A stretch of DNA of 64,000 nucleotides from Streptomyces sp. NBC_00582. Lineage in GTDB: Bacteria > Actinomycetota > Actinomycetes > Streptomycetales > Streptomycetaceae. The position numbers and the translations under genes were made by a program. The notes under the pieces are model-generated. The model saw only the letters and a list, made by a program, of their open reading frames with translations, was not told the origin of the DNA and made no database searches. This document shows, piece after piece, positions 42,616-51,209 of this stretch (positions are counted from its first letter, which is position 1; each line of letters begins with the position of its first letter). The stretch is taken from contig NZ_CP107772.1 in NCBI RefSeq assembly GCF_036345155.1, positions 9,362,001 through 9,426,000 on the forward strand. Direction: 5' to 3'.

Positions 42616-43611
42616 GTGAAAACCGTGGAACCCGCGGCCGCCACGCCCTCCGGCCGACACCGGAGCGAGGGCCCGCCTCCGCGCGCCACCGGCCCCGCGC
42701 GCCCGCCCCGCAGAAACCGGGACCGGCTGCACGGACTCCTCATGTCCGCGCCCGCCCTCGTGGGACTCATCGCCTTCGTCGGCGTCCCGTTCGTCTACGC
42801 CGTGGTGCTCTCCTTCTACAATGTCCGCCTCGGCTCGCCCCTCGCACCGACGTTCTTCGGCGTGGAGCAGTACCGGCGGCTGTTCACCGACCCCGACCTG
42901 TCCGGGCCGTTCCTGCGGGCCCTGCTGAACAACCTGACCTTCGCCGTGGTCGTAGTCCCGCTGCAGACCGGACTGGCGCTGGCGCTGGCGATCCTCCTCA
43001 ACCGCAAGCTGAAGGCCATCGGGCTGTTCCGGTCCCTGTTCTTCCTGCCGGTCGTCTTCCCCATGGCCCTGGTCGCCGTCGTCTGGCGGCTCATCCTCGC
43101 CCGCAGCGGCGACGGCCTGCTCAACTCGGCGCTGCACACGGTCAGCCTCGGCAACTGGGGCGCCTTCGACTGGCTCGGCGACGGGCTCACCGCGATGGCG
43201 TCGATCATCGTGCTGTCCGTCTGGCAGGGCGTCGGCTTCCAGATGGTCATCCTGCTCGCCGGCCTTCAGCAGATCCCCTCCGAGCTCTACGAGGCGGCCC
43301 GGCTCGACCGGGCCTCCCGATGGCAGCAGTTCCGCCATGTCACGCTGCCCGGCATCCGCGGCACCCTCGTCTTCGTCGCCCTGCTCACCTCGGTGCTGTC
43401 GTTCCGTGTCTTCGACCAGGTCTACGTCCTCGTCAAGGGCGGCGGACTCGACGAGGACGCCACCCGGACCGTGATGTACCAGGCCGTCACCACCGCCTTC
43501 GACCAGAACAACATCGGCCAGGCTTCCGCGATCACCGTCGTCTTCTTCCTGATCGTCGTCGTCCTGACCCTCGTCCAGCGCCGCGTCGTCCGCTCCGGCA
43601 ACGAGGACTGA
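42616..43611 (+). CDS. Sugar ABC transporter permease (MalF-type)
   Basis: 331 residues, start GTG 42616. A 35-residue Pro/Arg-rich cytoplasmic tail precedes six membrane helices. The EAA loop reads LYEAARLDRASRWQQFRHVT, which docks the ATPase. Stop and next ATG are separated by two bases. No ATPase gene is in the operon; Streptomyces sugar importers commonly share MsiK. Confidence 0.9.
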   Translation: MKTVEPAAATPSGRHRSEGPPPRATGPARPPRRNRDRLHGLLMSAPALVGLIAFVGVPFVYAVVLSFYNVRLGSPLAPTFFGVEQYRRLFTDPDLSGPFLRALLNNLTFAVVVVPLQTGLALALAILLNRKLKAIGLFRSLFFLPVVFPMALVAVVWRLILARSGDGLLNSALHTVSLGNWGAFDWLGDGLTAMASIIVLSVWQGVGFQMVILLAGLQQIPSELYEAARLDRASRWQQFRHVTLPGIRGTLVFVALLTSVLSFRVFDQVYVLVKGGGLDEDATRTVMYQAVTTAFDQNNIGQASAITVVFFLIVVVLTLVQRRVVRSGNED

Positions 43612-43613
43612 TC

Positions 43614-44450
43614 ATGACCAGCACCCCCCTGCGCCGCCTCCTCGACTACACCGTCCTGAGCGTCCTGGCGTTCGTCTTCGTCCTGCCGGTCCTCTATCTG
43701 GTCCTCGGCAGCTTCAAGCCCTCCGACCAGGTGCTCAGCGGCCTGACCGGCTTCCTCCCGACCCATCTGTCCCTGGACAACTACCGGGCCGTCCTCGACG
43801 CCTTCGACTCCGACGCCACCGGCTACCTCTGGCGGTTCATGGGCGTCTCCCTGTTCCTGTCCACCGTGGTGGTCCTCGGCGGGCTGGTGGTCAACTCCAT
43901 GGCCGCCTACGGCCTGACGCGCCTGCGGTGGCGGGGCCAGGGCGCCGTCTTCACCCTCGTGCTGCTGCTGATGCTCGTGCCGTTCGAGGCGGTCGCGGTC
44001 CCGCTGTTCTACCTGTTCAACGACCAGCGCAACACGCTCGCCATCCAGGCCGTGCCCTTCCTCGCGAACGCCTTCTCGGTCTACCAGTTCGCCACGTTCT
44101 TCCGGGCGATCCCGCCGAGCATCGAGGAGGCCGCCCGGATCGACGGCGCCGGTCCCTGGCGCACCTTCTTCGCCATCGTCGTCCCGATGTCGAAGCCGGT
44201 GTTCGCCTCGGTCGCCATCCTGACCTTCCTCACCCAGTGGGGCTCCTTCCTCTGGCCCGTCCTGATGGTCTCCGACCCGGCCGTCCGCCCGCTCCCGCTG
44301 GAGATGAGCGTCTTCCAGGGCCAGCAGCCCGTGGACTGGGGCCAGGTCCTCGCCTTCGGGGTCCTGCTGGTCCTGCCGGTGCTGATCGTCTTCGCGTTCT
44401 TCCAGCGCTGGTTCGTCCAGGGCGTCGCCGCCTCGGCGGTCAAGGGCTGA
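43614..44450 (+). CDS. Sugar ABC transporter permease (MalG-type)
   Basis: 278 residues, six membrane helices. EAA loop IEEAARIDGAGPWRTFFAIV. Partner of the preceding permease. Last gene of the fructoside operon; a GC palindrome (GATCCCGGCCCGGGATC, 44449-44465) at the stop may help termination. Confidence 0.9.
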   Translation: MTSTPLRRLLDYTVLSVLAFVFVLPVLYLVLGSFKPSDQVLSGLTGFLPTHLSLDNYRAVLDAFDSDATGYLWRFMGVSLFLSTVVVLGGLVVNSMAAYGLTRLRWRGQGAVFTLVLLLMLVPFEAVAVPLFYLFNDQRNTLAIQAVPFLANAFSVYQFATFFRAIPPSIEEAARIDGAGPWRTFFAIVVPMSKPVFASVAILTFLTQWGSFLWPVLMVSDPAVRPLPLEMSVFQGQQPVDWGQVLAFGVLLVLPVLIVFAFFQRWFVQGVAASAVKG

Positions 44451-44470
44451 TCCCGGCCCGGGATCGGCCC

Positions 44471-44513
44471 TTGACCCAAAACGATCAGGAGCTTTACTGC
44501 GACTAAGTTGCAA
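44471..44513 (+). promoter_or_regulatory. Promoter with Nur-like (nickel) box upstream of the Ni/Co transporter
   Basis: TTGACC (44471-44476), 16-base spacer, TTTACT (44493-44498). Overlapping the -10 is CTGCGA-CTAAG-TTGCAA (44497-44513), which fits the Streptomyces Nur consensus tTGCaa-N5-ttGCAA. A nickel-loaded Nur repressor bound here would block polymerase. Confidence 0.65.
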
Positions 44514-44576
44514 GTAGGTCATGCAGGCAGAAGGGTGAGACATGCAGATCGCCCCCACGAAGGAAGCCTCCGCCCG

Positions 44577-45698
44577 ATGACCAGCGCCCCCGCCGCCTCG
44601 CTCCGGCACCGCATCCGAACGTCCATGACCCGGGAGGAGTGGACCAGGGTCGGCGGGATGGCCGCCTTCGTGCTGGCTCTGCATGTCATCGGCTGGTTCA
44701 CCCTGGTCGCGATCGTGGCGCCGGAGCACCACAGCATCGGCACCCGGTCCTTCGGCGTCGGTATCGGCGTCACGGCCTACACCCTCGGCATGCGGCACGC
44801 CTTCGACGCCGACCACATCGCCGCCATCGACAACACGACCCGGAAACTGATGCACGAGGGGCAGCGGCCGCTGTCGGTCGGCTTCTGGTTCTCCCTCGGC
44901 CACTCCAGCGTCGTCTTCGCCCTGGCCTTCCTGCTCTCCCTGGGCGTCAAGGCCCTCGCCGGCCCGGTGCGCGACGACGGCTCGGGACTGCACGACGTCA
45001 CCGGCCTGATCGGTACGACGATCTCGGGGACGTTCCTCTACCTCATCGCCGCGATCAACCTGGTGATCCTCGCGGGCATCTGGAAGGTCTTCCGGCAGAT
45101 GCGCTCGGGCCGCTTCGACGAGGCGGCGCTGGAGAGGCAGCTCGACAGCCGAGGCCTCATGAACCGCATCCTGGGCCGCTTCATGAAGTCGATCACCAGG
45201 CCGTGGCAGATGTACCCGCTGGGCCTGCTCTTCGGCCTGGGTTTCGACACCGCGACCGAGATCGCCCTGCTCGTCCTCGCCGGCTCCGGCGCCGCCTCCG
45301 GGCTGCCCTGGTACGCGATCCTCTGCCTGCCCGTCCTCTTCGCCGCCGGCATGTCCCTGCTCGACACGATCGACGGCTCGTTCATGAACTTCGCCTACGG
45401 CTGGGCCTTCTCCAAGCCGGTCCGCAAGGTCTACTACAACCTCACCGTCACCGCGCTGTCGGTCGCCGTGGCGCTGATCATCGGCACGGTCGAACTCCTC
45501 GGCCTCCTCGCCGAGAAGCTCCATCTCCACGGCGCCTTCTGGGACTGGGTGTCCGCCCTCGACCTCAACGTCGTCGGCTTCGTCATCGTGGGACTGTTCT
45601 TCGCCACCTGGGTGATCGCCCTCGTGGTGTGGAAGGTCGGCCGCATCGAGGAGAAATGGACGGCGGGACTGGCGCAGGCGGCGCCCTCCGAGGGGTGA
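44577..45698 (+). CDS. High-affinity nickel/cobalt transporter (NiCoT, HoxN/NixA family)
   Basis: 373 residues, about eight membrane helices. The signature RHAFDADHIAAIDNTTR in helix II, then SLGHSSVVF and GLGFDTATEIALLVL, defines the NiCoT family. Imports Ni2+ (or Co2+) at low concentration. ATG 44577 follows GAAGGAAG. The Nur-like box points to nickel. A [NiFe]-hydrogenase operon 16 kb downstream would be one consumer; urease or Ni-SOD elsewhere are others. Confidence 0.9.
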   Translation: MTSAPAASLRHRIRTSMTREEWTRVGGMAAFVLALHVIGWFTLVAIVAPEHHSIGTRSFGVGIGVTAYTLGMRHAFDADHIAAIDNTTRKLMHEGQRPLSVGFWFSLGHSSVVFALAFLLSLGVKALAGPVRDDGSGLHDVTGLIGTTISGTFLYLIAAINLVILAGIWKVFRQMRSGRFDEAALERQLDSRGLMNRILGRFMKSITRPWQMYPLGLLFGLGFDTATEIALLVLAGSGAASGLPWYAILCLPVLFAAGMSLLDTIDGSFMNFAYGWAFSKPVRKVYYNLTVTALSVAVALIIGTVELLGLLAEKLHLHGAFWDWVSALDLNVVGFVIVGLFFATWVIALVVWKVGRIEEKWTAGLAQAAPSEG

Positions 45699-45774
45699 AC
45701 CCGGTCCGCCGGTCGGGCGGACCACGCCGTAGGGTCGCCCTGTCACCGTCGAACCCACCGGAGCGGGCTGGTCA

Positions 45775-46371
45775 GTGCGTCTCGGCATCATCGGGCAGGC
45801 GGTCGGGCTGTTCGCCGTCACCAACGTCGACGACATCCTCGTCCTGTCGCTGTTCTTCGCCCAGGGCGCCGGGCGGCCGGGCGCGGCCCGCCGGATCGTG
45901 ATCGGCCAGTACCTGGGCTTCGCCGCCCTCCTCGCGGTCGCGGGCGCGGCGGCCTTCGGCGCGACCTTCCTGCCCGAGGGCGTGCTCCCGTATCTCGGGC
46001 TGCTTCCGCTGGCACTCGGACTCAAGGCGGCCCGGCGGGCGTGGCGGGGGAGCGGCGACGACGAGGACGACGGGCCGGGGAGTGGGGGCGGCCCCGGGCC
46101 GCTGGAGGTCGCGGCCGTCACGTTCGCCAACGGCGGCGACAACATCGGCGTCTACGTCCCGGTGTTCGCCACCGCCGGGGCGGCCGGCCTGACCGTGTAC
46201 ACCGTCGTCTTCCTGGGCCTCGTCGGTGTGTGGTGCCTGGCGGGCCGCTTCTTCGCGACCCGGCCCGTCGTGGCCCGCGCCCTGAGCCGCTGGGGACACG
46301 TACTGCTGCCGGCCGTCCTCATCGGCCTCGGCGTGCTCATCCTCGTGGAGGGCGGCGCGTTCGGACTCTGA
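45775..46371 (+). CDS. CadD-family cadmium resistance transporter-like membrane protein
   Basis: 198 residues with five or six membrane helices. AVTNVDDILVLSLFFAQ near the N terminus and FANGGDNIGVYVPVF are the two repeated acidic motifs of the CadD family. The acidic cytoplasmic loop GSGDDEDDG is between them. Start GTG 45775 follows GGAGCGG. Metal specificity is not established; it may be cotranscribed with the Ni/Co transporter (76-base gap). Confidence 0.8.
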   Translation: MRLGIIGQAVGLFAVTNVDDILVLSLFFAQGAGRPGAARRIVIGQYLGFAALLAVAGAAAFGATFLPEGVLPYLGLLPLALGLKAARRAWRGSGDDEDDGPGSGGGPGPLEVAAVTFANGGDNIGVYVPVFATAGAAGLTVYTVVFLGLVGVWCLAGRFFATRPVVARALSRWGHVLLPAVLIGLGVLILVEGGAFGL

Positions 46372-46382
46372 GGGCGCCCGGC

Positions 46383-47126
46383 TCACTGGTCGGCCACGAG
46401 CAGCCGGTACCCGACGTCTAGGGCGTCCAGCGTGAGCAGTCCGGCGTGGCGGGTGTGCCAGCGCCCGGTCGCCAGGTCCTCCGCGAGCCGTGCCAGACCG
46501 GGGGCGAGGATCTCCTCCCCGGGCTGGGCGAGCAGGGAGACGCCCGCCCGTACGCGGGGATCGAGATAGGCGTGCGGGCGCCGCCAGTACGCGGCGGCGA
46601 AACCGTCGACACAGTCGTGCGGAACCGGCACCACCTCCTGACGCGCCCCGCCCAGCAGTTCGCACAGCCGGTCGACGGGCGTGGCCCGCGCGTCGTCGAA
46701 CGCGGCCGCCTCCGGCAGATAGTCCCGGACCAGCCAGAACCGCTCCCGAAAGACCCGCTGGTCCCAGGTCAGCACGACGACCCGACGGCGGGCGACCCGC
46801 CGCAACTCCGCGATCCCGGCGGCCGGATCACTCCAGTGGTGAACGGTCAGCAGCGCCATCACCGTGTCCACGGCCCCGTCCCGCACCGGAAGCCGTTCGG
46901 CGACGGCCTGCACGGCGGGCGCGGCCCCCACCGGCCGTTGCGCCAGCATCACCCGACTGGGCTCCACCGCCAACACGGTCCCCGCCGTCTCGTACGACCC
47001 GCTCCCGGCCCCCACGTTGATCACACCGCCGACTTCCCCGACGGCGCCACGAATCCGCGCGGCCACCCGTGGATCGGCCCGCCGAGTCCGCGCATACGCC
47101 ACCCCGAGCACGTCGTAGACAGCCAT
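46383..47126 (-). CDS. Class I SAM-dependent methyltransferase
   Basis: 247 residues. Motif I VINVGAGSGSYE, acidic residue in VLAVEPS, and VDTVMALLTVHHW (motif IV/post), as in the UbiE/Methyltransf_11 group. Substrate unknown. ATG 47126 follows GGGCGG. It is monocistronic and convergent with the cadD-like gene, 11 bases apart. The 47127-47393 gap to the MFS gene holds nothing I recognise. Confidence 0.82.
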   Translation of the reverse strand: MAVYDVLGVAYARTRRADPRVAARIRGAVGEVGGVINVGAGSGSYETAGTVLAVEPSRVMLAQRPVGAAPAVQAVAERLPVRDGAVDTVMALLTVHHWSDPAAGIAELRRVARRRVVVLTWDQRVFRERFWLVRDYLPEAAAFDDARATPVDRLCELLGGARQEVVPVPHDCVDGFAAAYWRRPHAYLDPRVRAGVSLLAQPGEEILAPGLARLAEDLATGRWHTRHAGLLTLDALDVGYRLLVADQ

Positions 47127-47393
47127 GCCGCCCAGTATCCGAACCAGGCCACCCCACAGGAACGAGTTGGACCACGACATACGAGACGCGCGGTACGACC
47201 ACCCGCGCGGCCCGCACCCGACGGTCCCGCTCCGACGGGCAGCCCGGCCGGGGACGTGACGTCCAGACGCTTCAACGTCCCAGGACGGTGAACTGACGGC
47301 CGGTCACCTCGAGGTGCGCGTACGGGAGGGCGCGGCTGTCCGTCACGGCACGTCGGTCCCGGCCGGACCGGACCTGCGGGTTACCGTCGGCGG

Positions 47394-48584
47394 GTGGACG
47401 GTAAGCGCCGAGGATGGGGTCCGTGCCTGCTCAGCGGGGCGGTGTTCGCCGTCTGCATGGCCGGCACCACGCTGCCGACCCCCCTCTACCCCCTCTACCA
47501 GGAGAAGTTCGGGTTCTCCGAGCTGACCGTCACCGTCGTCTACGCCGTGTACGCCTTCGGCGTCATCGGTGTGCTGCTGGCGGCGGGCAACGCCTCGGAC
47601 ACCGTCGGCAGACGCCCGGTCCTCCTCGCGGGCCTGGGCTGCGCGGCGGCCAGCGCCGTGTGCTTCCTGCTCGCCGGCGGGCTGGGCGCCCTGTACGCGG
47701 GGCGGCTGCTGTCGGGCTTCTCCGCCGGACTGTTCACCGGGGCCGCCACGGCGTACGTGATGGACCTGGCGCCGCCCGGCGGCTCCGCACGGGCCACGTT
47801 CGTGGCGACGGCCGCCAACATGGGCGGGCTGGGCTGCGGTCCGCTGCTCGCCGGCGTGCTCGCCGAGTACGCCGCCCGGCCCCTGTATCTGCCCTTCGCC
47901 GTGCACCTGGTCCTGGTCGCCGCCTCGGCCGCCGTCCTGGCAAGGCTTCCGGAGACCGTCCGTGAGCCACGGCCGCTGAACACCGTACGACCGCAACGGC
48001 CGGGACTGCCCCGCCGGGTACGACCGGTGTTCGTGCCTGCGGCCATCGCCTCCTTCGCCGGGTTCGCGCTGTTCGGGGTGTTCACCTCGGTCAGCCCGGC
48101 GTTCCTCGCGGAGTCCCTGGACGTGCGCGATCACGCCGTGAGCGGGGCGGTCGTCGCCCTGGCATTCTTCGCCTCGACCGCCGGGCAACTGGCCGTCGGC
48201 CGGGTCGGGGTGGGGCGGTCGCTGCCGATCGGCTGCGCCGTGCTCCTCGCCGGGCTCGCCCTGCTCGCGGGCGCCCTGCACTGGGACCTGCTGGCGCTGG
48301 TGGTGCTCAGCGCGGTCGTCGGCGGGTTCGGACAGGGGCTGGCCTTCCGCGGGGCGCTGTCCGCCGTGGCCGGGGCGTCCCCCGCGGAGCAGCGCGCGGC
48401 GGTCATCTCCACCCTGTTCGTCGTGGCGTACGCCGGTATCTCGGTGCCGGTGATCGGCGTGGGGCTGCTGACCGTGCCCCTCGGCCTGGAGGGCGCCGGG
48501 CTGGTGTTCATCGCCTGCATGGCCCTGCTCGTGACGGCGGCGGCCGGCTATCTGCTCCGTCGGCCGGTGCCCACGAAGGCGTGA
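47394..48584 (+). CDS. Major facilitator superfamily transporter
   Basis: 396 residues, about twelve membrane helices. TTLPTPLYPLYQEKFGFS opens the first loop, motif A is GNASDTVGRRPVLL, and motif C-like glycines appear in GLGCGPLLAGVLAEY. Probably a proton-driven exporter; substrate unknown. Start GTG 47394 has only weak ribosome-site support. A PLP enzyme follows after 48 bases on the same strand. Confidence 0.85.
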   Translation: MDGKRRGWGPCLLSGAVFAVCMAGTTLPTPLYPLYQEKFGFSELTVTVVYAVYAFGVIGVLLAAGNASDTVGRRPVLLAGLGCAAASAVCFLLAGGLGALYAGRLLSGFSAGLFTGAATAYVMDLAPPGGSARATFVATAANMGGLGCGPLLAGVLAEYAARPLYLPFAVHLVLVAASAAVLARLPETVREPRPLNTVRPQRPGLPRRVRPVFVPAAIASFAGFALFGVFTSVSPAFLAESLDVRDHAVSGAVVALAFFASTAGQLAVGRVGVGRSLPIGCAVLLAGLALLAGALHWDLLALVVLSAVVGGFGQGLAFRGALSAVAGASPAEQRAAVISTLFVVAYAGISVPVIGVGLLTVPLGLEGAGLVFIACMALLVTAAAGYLLRRPVPTKA

Positions 48585-48632
48585 CGGGGGCGTGGCTTGC
48601 ACGGCCGGGGCCGCTGTTCCATAGTCCGAGGT

Positions 48633-50000
48633 ATGGACGCGCGCGAGGAAGCGCTGCGACAGGCACACGACCACGCCGTCCGCTGGCTGGCCAGTCTGTC
48701 CCACCGCCCGGTTCCCGCCCGCGCCTCGGTCGAGGCGATCGTGAGCGCGCTCGGCGCCGGACTGCCCGCAGGACCCAGCCCGCCCGCCGAGGTCGTCGAC
48801 CTGCTGGCCACCGCCTGCGAACCCGGGCTCACCGCGTTCCCCGCCGGACGCTTCTACGGGTTCGTCGTCGGCGGCACCGAACCGGCCGCCCTGGCCGCCG
48901 ACTGGCTGGTCAGCGCCTGGGACCAGAACTGTGTGATGCGGGCGGCGGCCCCCGCGTACGCGGCGGCCGAGGAGATCGCCGGCGCGTGGCTGCTCGACCT
49001 GCTCGGCCTGCCCGCCCCGAGCGCCGTCGGCTTCACCACCGGCGCCACGATGGCGAACTTCACCTGCCTCGCCGCCGCCCGCGACGAGGTGCTGCGGCGC
49101 GCCGGCCGGGACGTCGGCCGCGACGGGCTCACGGGTGGACCGGCCGTCCACGTCGTCGCCGGTGCGCAACGGCACATGGCGATCGACCTGGCGCTGCGCT
49201 ACCTCGGGCTGGGCCGACCCGACCTGGTGGCGACGGACGACCAGGGACGGATCGAGCCCGAGGCGCTGCGCGAGGCCCTCGCGGCGGGCGGGCGCGGGCC
49301 CGCGATCGTGGTCCTCCAGGCCGGAGACATCCACTCCGGCGCCTTCGACCCCTTCCCCGAGGCGGTCCGGGCCGCCCGCGAGGCCGACGCGTGGGTGCAC
49401 GTCGACGGCGCCTTCGGACTGTGGGCCGCCGCGTCCCCGGCCCACGCACACCTCACGGCGGGCTGCGCCGACGCCGACTCCTGGGCGACGGACGCCCACA
49501 AGACCCTCAACGTCCCCTACGACTGCGGTCTCGCCGTGGTCCGTGACACGGCGGCGCTGCGGGCGGCGATGGGCCTGCACGGCGCCTACCTCATCCACGA
49601 CGCACAGGGCGACCCCGTCGACAAGGTGCCTGAGCTCTCCCGGCGCGGGCGGGCCTTCCCCGTGTGGGCCGCACTCCGCTCCCTCGGCCGGTCGGGCGTG
49701 GCCGACCTCGTCGAACGGCTCTGCCGGCACGCCACGGCGTTCGCCACCGGCATCGCAGGCATCGACGGGGCGAGCGTCCTCAACGACGTCGTGTTCACCC
49801 AGGTCTGCGCCGCGTTCGGCGACGACGCGCGCACCGACCGGGTGATCGACCGGCTGCTCGCCGACGGCACCACCTGGATCAGCGGCTCCCGGTGGCGGGG
49901 ACGGCGCGTCCTGCGGATCTCGGTGAGCAACTGGTCGACCACGGACGAGGACGTCGCGCGCTCACTGGAGGCGATGCGACGGGCGGCGGCCGGGGTCTGA
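48633..50000 (+). CDS. PLP-dependent group II decarboxylase-family enzyme
   Basis: 455 residues. GFTTGATMANFTCLAAARDE, then HVDGAFGLWAA (PLP ring Asp) and DAHKTLNVPYDCG (Schiff-base Lys), are the motifs of the glutamate/aromatic-amino-acid decarboxylase family. The substrate cannot be fixed. ATG 48633 follows CCGAGG. Its last 39 bases overlap the convergent phosphatase gene. Could form a unit with the upstream MFS exporter. Confidence 0.85.
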   Translation: MDAREEALRQAHDHAVRWLASLSHRPVPARASVEAIVSALGAGLPAGPSPPAEVVDLLATACEPGLTAFPAGRFYGFVVGGTEPAALAADWLVSAWDQNCVMRAAAPAYAAAEEIAGAWLLDLLGLPAPSAVGFTTGATMANFTCLAAARDEVLRRAGRDVGRDGLTGGPAVHVVAGAQRHMAIDLALRYLGLGRPDLVATDDQGRIEPEALREALAAGGRGPAIVVLQAGDIHSGAFDPFPEAVRAAREADAWVHVDGAFGLWAAASPAHAHLTAGCADADSWATDAHKTLNVPYDCGLAVVRDTAALRAAMGLHGAYLIHDAQGDPVDKVPELSRRGRAFPVWAALRSLGRSGVADLVERLCRHATAFATGIAGIDGASVLNDVVFTQVCAAFGDDARTDRVIDRLLADGTTWISGSRWRGRRVLRISVSNWSTTDEDVARSLEAMRRAAAGV

Positions 50001-51209
50001 GCCCCCGGTCACGCGGACTCCCCCGTCCTGCGTCGCCCCGGTCTCCTCGGTGTCCCCGGTCTCCCCGATCGCCTCGGTGTCCAGGCGCAGGGCGAGCACG
50101 GCCCGGTCGTCGTTGTCGGCGCCGGCCGACCAGCGTGCGGAGTCGGAGCGCACGAACGACACGACCGCCTCCGGATCGGGGGCGCACTCCTCACGGAAGC
50201 GCTCGCCGAGCCGCCGCAGCACCGGATAGAAGACACCGTCCGCGTCCCGGGCCTCGCTCACCCCGTCCGTGTGCGCGACCAGCACCTCGCCGGGGCCGAG
50301 CGGGTGCACGGTCGTCTCGTCGCCGCCCGCCGCCAGCGCGCCCAGGCCCAGCGGCAGCCCGGGCGCGGTGACCAGCCGACGGGCCTCCCGGTGGCCGACC
50401 ACCAGCGGGGAGGGGTGCCCTCGGTCGACGATCCGCACCTCGCCGCCGCCCGGCGGGAACTCCAGCACCAGCGCGGTCACGAAGAGCTCCGGGTCGCCCT
50501 CCTCACCGGCCGGACCGTTGCGGGCGATGCTGAGCTCCAGCCGTTCGGCCAGCCGGCTCAGGCTCCGCCACTCATGGGCCGACACCCGGAAGCTGCCCAG
50601 CACCGCCGCGACCGTCTGCACCGCGCCCAGCCCCTTGCCCCGCACGTCACCGATGATCGCCCGCACCCCGAACGGCGTCTCGCACACGTCGTACAGATCA
50701 CCGCCGACCAGCGTGCCGCCCTCCCCGGCCTCGTAGAACCCGGCCGCGCGCACGGGACCGAGCCGGTGCGGGACCGGCCGCAACAGGGTCCGCTGCATGG
50801 CCTCCGCGATCGAGTGGGCCCGGATCAGATGCTGCCGGGTCCGCTCCCGCTGCCGGGCCAGCGCCACACTGGCGACGCCGATGAGGAGCGTGCCGACGTA
50901 CACCGCGACATGGTGCTGCTCGGCGAAGTGGCCGGGGCGACGGGCCGCCATCCACATCTGCAGGCCCAGACAGACCACGGCCGACAGCGCCGTGCCGCGC
51001 GGGCCGCGCGTCGCGGCGGCGAGCGGCGGCACCGCGATGAGGACGAAGCTCACCGGCTCACGGCCCCTGACGATCACTTCCATGAGCACGTCGACGGCCA
51101 CCGCGATCAGCGGCAGCCACCACACCCAGCCCCGCCGCGGGGACGGGGGCCGCAACGCGGCGTCGAGGCTCTCGCGGGACACGGCACGCGCCCTAACGTC
51201 CGGGCCCAC
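49962..51209 (-). CDS. Membrane-anchored SpoIIE/PP2C-type serine phosphatase
   Basis: 415 residues from GTG 51209, which overlaps the upstream gene by 17 bases (GTG 51182 is an alternative). N-terminal membrane segment (about residues 28-115, four helices), then a linker RAHSIAEAMQRTLLRP and a RsbU-type phosphatase: GGTLVGGDLYDV, AIIGDVRGKGLGAVQTV, VDRGHPSPLVV, VLVAHTDGVSEARD and NDDRAVLAL. Dephosphorylates anti-anti-sigma factors in partner-switch pathways. The C-terminal tail (about 30 residues) is Thr/Gly rich and lies antisense to the decarboxylase 3' end. Confidence 0.85.
   Translation of the reverse strand: MGPDVRARAVSRESLDAALRPPSPRRGWVWWLPLIAVAVDVLMEVIVRGREPVSFVLIAVPPLAAATRGPRGTALSAVVCLGLQMWMAARRPGHFAEQHHVAVYVGTLLIGVASVALARQRERTRQHLIRAHSIAEAMQRTLLRPVPHRLGPVRAAGFYEAGEGGTLVGGDLYDVCETPFGVRAIIGDVRGKGLGAVQTVAAVLGSFRVSAHEWRSLSRLAERLELSIARNGPAGEEGDPELFVTALVLEFPPGGGEVRIVDRGHPSPLVVGHREARRLVTAPGLPLGLGALAAGGDETTVHPLGPGEVLVAHTDGVSEARDADGVFYPVLRRLGERFREECAPDPEAVVSFVRSDSARWSAGADNDDRAVLALRLDTEAIGETGDTEETGATQDGGVRVTGGSDPGRRPSHRLQ

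Noticed and set aside
44449..44465. GATCCCGGCCCGGGATC as a strong terminator after the permease gene
   Set aside because: Perfect palindrome but almost no loop; it may contribute to termination, so it is mentioned only within the permease entry.
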